A stretch of DNA of 6,577 nucleotides, from positions 1-6,577 of the forward strand of contig CALCNS010000271.1 of NCBI GenBank assembly GCA_937897315.1, written 5' to 3'. The notes under the pieces were generated by a model. That model searched no databases, had not been told where the DNA came from, and was given only the letters and a program-made list of their open reading frames with translations. Position 1 is the first letter of the stretch. Every line of letters starts with the position of its first letter. Below, one piece after another: positions 1 through 4,529 of this stretch. The translations under genes and the position numbers were made by a program. Source of the DNA: an uncultured Bacillota bacterium. GTDB taxonomy: Bacteria > Bacillota > JAAYKD01.

Positions 1-19
1 CTGCGGCTGATTAAAACAA

Positions 20-60
20 ATCCCCGATGCTTCGAAAGGATGAAGTATCGGGGATCTTTT
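20..60. terminator. Bidirectional rho-independent terminator
   Basis: The arms ATCCCCGATGCTTC (20-33) and GAAGTATCGGGGAT (42-55) pair over 14 bp with a single G-T, around an 8-base loop. On the plus strand the stem is followed by CTTTTT, so it can end a gene that lies upstream of the window. On the minus strand it is followed by TTTGTTTT, so it also ends the DUF2971 operon, whose TAA stop is at 62-60. A short frame (GCG GCT GAT TAA, 3-14) could be the tail of an upstream plus-strand gene, but four codons cannot establish that. Confidence 0.88.
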
Positions 61-1007
61 TAGAATCGTATGGGAATTGTCGACTGTGTAATCTCAATTT
101 TATCCACAGGGTAATGATGATCGTTTAAGAAGCGTTGCAGTCCAATTTTAGCTAATTGGAATTCTATCATGGGAGCCGCTTTAATGGAATGTAGTGCATT
201 TTCTTTACTGAAGGATAAATCAAAGTGCGGAATAAACAATCCGTTTTTTGAAGTGTACCCTTTGGTCAATATGCGATCCATTTGCTCTTCTGCAGACTGA
301 GGTATTTTTAAAACCAAACGATATTCTCTTTCGTCAGCAAAGCTCTCGTCTTTAAAGAACAAACGATACTCTTCTAACCGATTTTTAAGAATTTCTTCTG
401 CCAGACTTGAAAAACGTCTATCATCCCAGAGGACCGATTCCATATCCTTACTGATTTGCGAAACTTCCAAATCGACTTCTCTTAAAGCATGATGCAACAA
501 ATCTACTTGCTCATCTTCTTTATAAATGACCCGTCCATGGCTGATACTGACACCGGGGAGTGACAATTCGCGAAAGGATTCGAGTAAGCACCCCACATGA
601 AATCCAACACTGTAGCCCTGATAATTCCTGTCTTTTATGTAATGATTCCACATGCCCAACGAGTCCGGTACTACAGAAGCGCAAAACAAGTAGTAATGAG
701 ATTCATCCGTAGCATCAAGCTCGGTAGTGCTGCGTGTGTGATCAAACAAAGCAGAAGCAATCTCCGAAAGGTAGGGATACTTTAACTCTTCTTTCAGTAA
801 TTCCATAGCAATACGAAAAGGCTTTCGAATGTGTATGTATTCGGATACATCGTTCATAAACTGCCGGTCCGTAAAGCGCAGGGTGCTTTCTTGCAAAATT
901 CCAAGCAACCCGGTGGGTGAAGTGTAGTGAAAGATGAGTGGCGGCAAGGTGTTCTTAGCAGGAAAGTGGCTACCTATACGAGGTAAAGTAGTGCGATATG
1001 CAGTCAA
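60..1007 (-). CDS. DUF2971 family protein
   Basis: This is a soluble protein of about 315 residues with no signal peptide or membrane segment, of the uncharacterised DUF2971 family. Numbered from the TTG at 1007, the family landmarks are FHYTS (26-30), FMNDVSE (50-56), LFCAS (107-111), LGMWNHY (117-123), GYSVGF (131-136), VIY (160-162), and the acidic/basic motif KDESFADEREYR (219-230), then a closing strand ending IPIR. Biochemical function is unknown. A longer in-frame TTG at 1031 exists, but it lies inside the upstream kinase gene and has no ribosome binding site. The TTG at 1007 has AGGAG at 1020-1016 with 8-base spacing, so I prefer it. The gene is second in a minus-strand operon behind an APH-fold kinase and ends directly at a strong terminator. 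Its early HYT and late EREYR motifs loosely recall ADP-ribosyltransferase-like toxin folds; that resemblance is speculative. Confidence 0.83.
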   Translation of the reverse strand: MTAYRTTLPRIGSHFPAKNTLPPLIFHYTSPTGLLGILQESTLRFTDRQFMNDVSEYIHIRKPFRIAMELLKEELKYPYLSEIASALFDHTRSTTELDATDESHYYLFCASVVPDSLGMWNHYIKDRNYQGYSVGFHVGCLLESFRELSLPGVSISHGRVIYKEDEQVDLLHHALREVDLEVSQISKDMESVLWDDRRFSSLAEEILKNRLEEYRLFFKDESFADEREYRLVLKIPQSAEEQMDRILTKGYTSKNGLFIPHFDLSFSKENALHSIKAAPMIEFQLAKIGLQRFLNDHHYPVDKIEITQSTIPIRF

Positions 1008-1015
1008 ATGATCAT

Positions 1016-1020
1016 CTCCT
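1016..1020 (-). promoter_or_regulatory. Ribosome binding site of DUF2971 gene, overlapping upstream stop
   Basis: AGGAG reads on the minus strand from 1020 to 1016 and shares its first two bases with the TAG stop (1021-1019) of the upstream kinase gene. It lies 8 bases before the TTG at 1007, which fixes that start. The overlap of stop and ribosome binding site suggests translational coupling: ribosomes finishing the kinase can restart on the DUF2971 gene. Confidence 0.75.
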
Positions 1021-1921
1021 ATCTGTACCAAGCCGGTTGAAAGTGGGTGTAATTTTCAAACAAATCGATTAAATCTTCGGCCGTCTTTTGAATGGTATCT
1101 ATGCCGTGTTTTCCGTATCCCAACGCCCAAGAAACGTGTTCGAAAGCATACACAGTAATATAATACGTCAACAATGGAAAGAAGTCATGCGGAATTTCAT
1201 GGTGGAAGTAGCCAGCAATTTGACCTCTGGCAAAAGCAGGATGCTTTTGGGCGGTCCAAACCAAAATGGCGAACTCTTCATAAGGATCGCTAATCATGCA
1301 ACGATCAAAATCAATAATGCCAATCTGCTTCGATGGAGTACATATCAAATTTGCTGCGTGAAAATCGCCATGTTTGATGACTAAAGGTCGATTTTCTAGC
1401 AAATGTTTGTGGGTTTGCAAATAATCAAGTCCGGAGGTTTCGTTTCTTAAGCGAATGGGAGAATGATGATACTTCTTCAAAATATCTTCTTCGATTTCTT
1501 GGTAACGCTCCAACCATGGAATAGAAGAGCGAACCATTGATAGGTCGTGTAATCCACGAAGAGTCTGTCCGCATTGAATACCCAATTGAAACTGCTCTTC
1601 TTCCGAACTTGCTGGAAGCAAAGAGGCCACTGTCGTTCCTTCAATCCAGCTCAAAAGCATATATAAGTGACTTCCACCGTTACATAATCCAAATTGCAAC
1701 GGTTTTGGAATACATAAACCGTAGGGTTCAAGCCGAACCAGATTTGCATACTCTTGGTGTTTCAGGTGAAAGCGTTCAACCTGCGAGATGCGCAATATGC
1801 AGGATTGCCCGTTACCATCCACTAAACGAAATTTGCGTTCTCTGGAGTTTCCGCCGGTCAACTCTTGAAGATGATGCCACTCTTTAAAGCGGGGAATATC
1901 TTGCAGTAAGGATAAATCCAA
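1019..1921 (-). CDS. Aminoglycoside phosphotransferase (APH)-fold kinase family protein
   Basis: A cytoplasmic small-molecule kinase of the APH/choline-kinase superfamily, expected to transfer the gamma-phosphate of ATP to a hydroxyl of an unidentified substrate. Numbered from the TTG at 1927 (302 residues): a nucleotide-loop-like LTGGNSRERKF (23-33), the strand CILRI (43-47) with Arg46 where the ATP-contacting Lys often sits, the hinge-like LLSWIEG (91-97), the catalytic loop HGDFHAAN (186-193) with Asp188 as probable base and Asn193 as metal ligand, and IIDFDR (204-209) with Asp206 as the second metal ligand. I prefer the TTG at 1921 (300 residues) because GAGGTG at 1934-1929 is 7 bases from it but only 1 base from the TTG at 1927. 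Full length for the family. First gene of an operon with DUF2971. The fold does not predict resistance: many homologues phosphorylate sugars, amino acids, choline or nucleosides, so substrate is open. Confidence 0.88.
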   Translation of the reverse strand: MDLSLLQDIPRFKEWHHLQELTGGNSRERKFRLVDGNGQSCILRISQVERFHLKHQEYANLVRLEPYGLCIPKPLQFGLCNGGSHLYMLLSWIEGTTVASLLPASSEEEQFQLGIQCGQTLRGLHDLSMVRSSIPWLERYQEIEEDILKKYHHSPIRLRNETSGLDYLQTHKHLLENRPLVIKHGDFHAANLICTPSKQIGIIDFDRCMISDPYEEFAILVWTAQKHPAFARGQIAGYFHHEIPHDFFPLLTYYITVYAFEHVSWALGYGKHGIDTIQKTAEDLIDLFENYTHFQPAWYR

Positions 1922-1928
1922 CTTCAAA

Positions 1929-1934
1929 CACCTC
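1929..1934 (-). promoter_or_regulatory. Ribosome binding site of the APH-fold kinase gene
   Basis: GAGGTG on the minus strand (within AAAGAGGTG) is the only Shine-Dalgarno-like sequence near the kinase start. Its spacing is 1 base to the TTG at 1927 and 7 bases to the in-frame TTG at 1921, so it supports the shorter start. Confidence 0.6.
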
Positions 1935-2043
1935 TTTCTTCTTAACTCTACTTCGTGAATAAACGATCATTTTCCTTTTATATTAAGAATTCGGAACCTT
2001 TTTGGCGAGGTGTTCGTCTATAACGACATATAGCTTTGTATAA

Positions 2044-2051
2044 AAGGGGGG
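2044..2051 (+). promoter_or_regulatory. Ribosome binding site of the GerMN lipoprotein gene
   Basis: A-rich then AAGGGGGG runs up to 2051, 7 bases before the TTG at 2059. This spacing and the signal peptide that begins immediately (Met-Leu-Lys-Arg) support the TTG start. The rest of the 1922-2058 divergent intergenic stretch shows no promoter that I would call with confidence on either strand. Confidence 0.7.
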
Positions 2052-2058
2052 TGTTCGT

Positions 2059-3102
2059 TTGCTAAAAAGACTAATTTTGATGGGAATTCTATCCACACTT
2101 GTTCTATCGGCATGTACAAGCCAGAATCAACCTAAAACATATACGCTGGAGGAGTATTTTCCTTTCCAAGAGAACCGGCATCAGATTTTTGCGGGTGAAG
2201 GAAACGAATATGCAGCTTTTGAGACGTATGTGGATTACGTAGATGGAAACAAGATGCAGGAGAGAAAAATCAATGGTGGTACCATTTCTATTTCGGTTTA
2301 CAGTCGTGATTTGGACACGATCAGTCGAGTGTTTTTCGAAGGGGAAAGTTATGGTCGTTGGTCCGCCATGAATCAAACGAACCGAGAAGAGATATTGCTA
2401 AAGTCACCTCTGAAAGTCGGAACCACTTGGAAAGTTCAACAAGACCAGGTAGAGGCGGAACGTGCCATTACTTCCGTGGATTACGAAGTGCATACAGCCA
2501 TGGGGGTATGGAAGTGTATTGAGGTAACAACCAGGTTTGAACACTCTACGCTAAAAGAATATTATGCACCAACGGTTGGGTTAGTACAACAGGTTTTTAC
2601 AAACAGCCAAGAGCCGAGTAGCGAAATTCGAAGCATCCTCGTGAAAACGGAAAAAGAGGTAAAATATCCTACAATGATTCGGGTCTATTATCCGGAATTT
2701 GAGCTAAACTCCTTATTGTATACGGAAATCCCCGTTCTTTTGTCTACAAATCAGGAGATGGCGGAGAGTTGGATGCAAGAAATGAAAAAAGCCCCCCAAG
2801 GGAGCTCCCTCCTGCCGATATTTAGTGAGAATACCCGTATTCTTCATATTCAACGAGTATCTGCAGAGAATCGACTTGTTTTAAATCTGTCTAAAGAGTT
2901 TGTCAGTGAGATGAATGCCGGGACCACCTTGGAAGCATTATTGCTGAAAAGCATCGCTGCCACATTTGGATATCATTATCAAGTTTCTTGGGTAGAATTG
3001 CAAATTGATGGTAAACCATATGCTTCAGGACATGTGGAGTTGGAACCTGGGCAAGCGCTTCCCTCTGAATGGCAAGATTATAAACCATACCTAGATAAGT
3101 AA
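2059..3102 (+). CDS. GerMN-domain lipoprotein with an N-terminal uncharacterised domain
   Basis: A 347-residue exported lipoprotein. Residues 1-18 form a type II signal peptide (Lys3 Arg4, hydrophobic core, lipobox LSAC at 16-19), so Cys19 should be lipidated and the protein anchored to the outer face of the membrane. Residues about 28-200 contain the pattern YTLEEYFPF, GEGNEYAAF, VDYVDG, INGGT and KVGTTW, which I recognise from clostridial lipoproteins with a two-sheet-like N-terminal region of unknown role. Residues about 205-325 match the GerMN fold (IRVYYPE; PVLLSTNQEMAESWMQEMKKAP; LVLNLSKEF; the final VELQIDGKP strand). GerMN is named for GerM of Bacillus, which acts in sporulation and germination, but the domain also occurs in non-spore lipoproteins. 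Starts at TTG with a good ribosome binding site and is followed directly by a terminator, so it is monocistronic. A role in cell-envelope or spore-coat assembly is inferred from the domain only. Confidence 0.87.
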   Translation: MLKRLILMGILSTLVLSACTSQNQPKTYTLEEYFPFQENRHQIFAGEGNEYAAFETYVDYVDGNKMQERKINGGTISISVYSRDLDTISRVFFEGESYGRWSAMNQTNREEILLKSPLKVGTTWKVQQDQVEAERAITSVDYEVHTAMGVWKCIEVTTRFEHSTLKEYYAPTVGLVQQVFTNSQEPSSEIRSILVKTEKEVKYPTMIRVYYPEFELNSLLYTEIPVLLSTNQEMAESWMQEMKKAPQGSSLLPIFSENTRILHIQRVSAENRLVLNLSKEFVSEMNAGTTLEALLLKSIAATFGYHYQVSWVELQIDGKPYASGHVELEPGQALPSEWQDYKPYLDK

Positions 3103-3107
3103 AAAAT

Positions 3108-3137
3108 ATAAACCCGATGCAAAAGCATCGGGTTTAT
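3108..3137. terminator. Perfect-stem bidirectional terminator between convergent genes
   Basis: ATAAACCCGATGC (3108-3120) and GCATCGGGTTTAT (3125-3137) pair perfectly over 13 bp with an AAAA loop. It starts 6 bases after the stop of the GerMN lipoprotein gene and ends 20 bases before the stop of the convergent secreted-protein gene. On the minus strand the stem is followed by ATTTTTTA, a good T-tract; on the plus strand T residues are mainly in and just after the 3' arm (GTTTATTGT), so it should work best for the minus gene but can serve both. Confidence 0.9.
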
Positions 3138-3157
3138 TGTAGGGTTTTCCTTTGGTA

Positions 3158-3640
3158 TTAGCGAATACAACCACGTAGCATACCGCCACGTTGCATCATC
3201 TGACCTAAAGAACGACCGCCAAGTCCACTACGAACAGCGTTCTTTTCAATCCCTCTCATGCCAAGACCTAAAGCTACTCGCTGACCAAAATTTTCTTCGC
3301 CGGTGCAATTCATAAGACGTTCTTGCATTCTGGCAATCATTTCATCTGCTTGTTCTTGGGTGATTCGGCCTGATGTAACACGCTCTTGTATACGAGCTTT
3401 TTGTAGTTCAGTGAGTTCCGCTTTAAAGGCTTCCAAGACACCCGCTTCGTTTGCCAAAGCGCCTAAGGTAACGCCTGAATCTTTGCTTTGTTGAATGACT
3501 TCTTCTACTGTCTTTCCGGTTAGGTTGGCCAATATTTCAGCCGGGTTCTGATATTCGGTTGCAGCGAAAGCAAACAAAGACAAAGCACTAATCGCCAGAA
3601 TCATTGCAGTAATGAGAAACATACGAGATCCTTTTTTCAT
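3158..3640 (-). CDS. Small secreted protein with LTxxQ-like motifs (DUF2680-like / Spy-CpxP-like)
   Basis: A 160-residue exported protein. Residues 2-6 are basic, 7-25 hydrophobic, and AFA-A (24-27) is a classic signal peptidase I site, giving a mature chain of about 134 residues outside the membrane; no lipobox. Residues 32-110 are predicted helical: a first segment with TGKTVEEVIQQSKDSG, then LTELQ (76-80) and ITQEQ (93-97) in a helical hairpin ending IARMQERL. This spacing resembles the Firmicutes DUF2680 group and the LTxxQ repeats of the proteobacterial Spy/CpxP chaperones; similarity is motif-level only. Residues 119-160 are rich in Gly, Arg and Met (M128, M148, M149, M154), with Cys112 and Cys158 able to form a disulfide or bind metal. 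AGGAGG at 3654-3649 lies 8 bases before the ATG. It has its own promoter and is divergent from a two-component system, which suggests that system may control it. Exact function unknown. Confidence 0.8.
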   Translation of the reverse strand: MKKGSRMFLITAMILAISALSLFAFAATEYQNPAEILANLTGKTVEEVIQQSKDSGVTLGALANEAGVLEAFKAELTELQKARIQERVTSGRITQEQADEMIARMQERLMNCTGEENFGQRVALGLGMRGIEKNAVRSGLGGRSLGQMMQRGGMLRGCIR

Positions 3641-3670
3641 TTTTTTGTCCTCCTAATCGATTTTTGTTTG

Positions 3671-3686
3671 GCAGAATGTTTTCTGC
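3671..3686. repeat. Inverted repeat at the start of the secreted-protein transcript
   Basis: GCAGAA (3671-3676) and TTCTGC (3681-3686) are perfect complements around TGTT. The repeat lies 4 bases downstream of the predicted minus-strand -10 element, at about the first transcribed bases. It could be a repressor operator or a 5' mRNA stem that protects the transcript. Six-base arms can arise by chance, so confidence is limited. Confidence 0.4.
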
Positions 3687-3689
3687 TTG

Positions 3690-3717
3690 ATTACATCATA
3701 ACGGAACTTTGTGGCAA
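3690..3717 (-). promoter_or_regulatory. Sigma-A-type promoter for the secreted-protein gene
   Basis: On the minus strand TTGCCA (3717-3712, five of six matches to the -35 consensus) is followed after 16 bases by TGTAAT (3695-3690, five of six matches to the -10 consensus). The predicted start is near 3683, giving a leader of about 43 bases with AGGAGG near its end. Confidence 0.62.
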
Positions 3718-3731
3718 AATTGTGTTTTTCT

Positions 3732-3751
3732 ATTGTAAAATCTGAAACAAT
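3732..3751. promoter_or_regulatory. Candidate Crp/Fnr-family operator palindrome
   Basis: ATTGT (3732-3736) and ACAAT (3747-3751) are perfect inverted repeats separated by 10 bases. This is the geometry of Crp-family sites (TTGTGA-N6-TCACAA has the same outer bases and spacing), although the inner GA/TC pairs are not conserved here. Its centre is about 59 bases upstream of the predicted start of the minus-strand gene, close to the classical class I activator position, and about 43 bases upstream of the -35 element facing the regulator operon. A Crp/Fnr-family regulator is encoded in that operon (5995 onward), so auto-regulation or control of the secreted protein is possible. Confidence 0.4.
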
Positions 3752-3784
3752 TTTTTCTGGTGAACTCCAAGATCTGCCATGATT

Positions 3785-3812
3785 TTGACACATCTATCCT
3801 GTAAGGTATCTA
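3785..3812 (+). promoter_or_regulatory. Probable promoter of the two-component/Crp operon
   Basis: TTGACA (3785-3790) is a perfect -35 hexamer. The -10 is weak: TATCTA at 3807-3812 lies at 16-base spacing and TATAGA at 3811-3816 at 20-base spacing. A good -35 with a poor -10 is compatible with a promoter that needs an activator, such as the response regulator itself. ATCTAT occurs twice (3792-3797 and 3808-3813), and TATCT/AGATA form a short inverted repeat (3807-3820) just before the ribosome binding site AAGGAG at 3820-3825. Confidence 0.5.
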
Positions 3813-3833
3813 TAGAGATAAGGAGTTGAGCGT

Positions 3834-4529
3834 ATGGCAAAACTATTAATCGTGGATGATAATAAGCAAATCACTTCCATTTTAGAAGAGTATGCGAAAA
3901 AAGAAGGTTACAACACTATTATAGCACGTGATGGTGAAGAAGCAATTAGAGAATTTGAGAAAAGCAATCCTGATATGGTTTTATTGGACGTCATGATGCC
4001 CAAAATGGATGGATTTGAAGTTTGTAGAGAAATCAGAAAAAAATCGAATGTGCCTATCTTGATGATTACAGCACGTGGGGAAGATTTTGAACGCATTATG
4101 GGATTAGATATTGGTGCGGATGATTATATTGTGAAGCCCTTTTCTCCGGCGGAAGTCATGGCACGGGTTCGTGCCATTTTACGTCGTATGGGAACTTCCG
4201 AAGACAGAAAACAAGATGTATTAATCTACCGAAACTTGGAGATTCACTTGGATCAGTATCGAGTCAGCATTAGTGATCAACCGGTCTCCTTAACCAAGAA
4301 AGAAATTGAGATTTTGTGGACTCTGGCAAATAATCGCAACAGAGTATTTTCAAGAGATCATTTGCTAAATCAAGTTTGGGGATATGATTATTTTGGCGAT
4401 ACCAGAACAGTGGACTCACATATCAAGAGATTACGATCAAAATTAGAACCCTATGAGAAGGATCACTGGGACATCAAAACTATTTGGGGTGTTGGCTATA
4501 AATTTGAGGAAATAGAACATGAAACATAA
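3834..4529 (+). CDS. OmpR/PhoB-family two-component response regulator
   Basis: A full-length 231-residue cytoplasmic transcription factor. The receiver domain (1-118) has the acidic pair Asp8-Asp9, the phospho-acceptor Asp52 in VLLDVMMP, Thr79 in MITA, Tyr98 as switch aromatic and the invariant Lys101 before Pro-Phe. A winged-helix DNA-binding domain (about 128-227) follows, with LTKKEIEIL (153-161), the recognition helix region TRTVDSHIKRLRSKL (190-204) and the wing IWGVGYKF (217-224). ATG is preceded by AAGGAG with 8-base spacing. It should be phosphorylated by the kinase encoded next, whose start lies 11 bases inside this gene, and then bind direct repeats at target promoters. The divergent secreted-protein promoter and its own promoter are the obvious first targets, by inference. 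The specific signal and regulon cannot be named, so I give no symbol. Confidence 0.97.
   Translation: MAKLLIVDDNKQITSILEEYAKKEGYNTIIARDGEEAIREFEKSNPDMVLLDVMMPKMDGFEVCREIRKKSNVPILMITARGEDFERIMGLDIGADDYIVKPFSPAEVMARVRAILRRMGTSEDRKQDVLIYRNLEIHLDQYRVSISDQPVSLTKKEIEILWTLANNRNRVFSRDHLLNQVWGYDYFGDTRTVDSHIKRLRSKLEPYEKDHWDIKTIWGVGYKFEEIEHET

Noticed and set aside
3..14. End of an upstream plus-strand gene (GCG GCT GAT TAA)
   Set aside because: Plausible because a terminator follows, but four codons cannot be told from chance.
1004..1015. Mini-frame ATG ATC ATT TGA directly after AGGAG on the minus strand, overlapping the TTG start
   Set aside because: There is no spacing between AGGAG and this ATG, so initiation there is unlikely; three codons give no coding evidence.
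1007..1031. TTG at 1031 as start of the DUF2971 gene
   Set aside because: It lies inside the kinase coding region with no Shine-Dalgarno sequence, whereas the TTG at 1007 has AGGAG at ideal distance.
1088..1887. Open plus-strand frames within 1088-1384 and 1537-1887
   Set aside because: They are antisense to the well-supported kinase gene, lack ribosome binding sites and encode no recognisable motif.
60..1921. Kinase/DUF2971 pair as a toxin-antitoxin system
   Set aside because: Both proteins are about 300 residues, neither resembles a known antitoxin, and there is no direct sequence support.
2027..2034. CATATAGC as a sporulation sigma-E -10 element for the GerMN lipoprotein
   Set aside because: Only a partial match, and no sigma-E-like -35 is found at the proper distance upstream.
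2799..2810. Perfect palindrome AGGGAGCTCCCT inside the lipoprotein gene
   Set aside because: It sits in mid-coding sequence of the GerMN domain with no T-tract; most likely incidental codon content.
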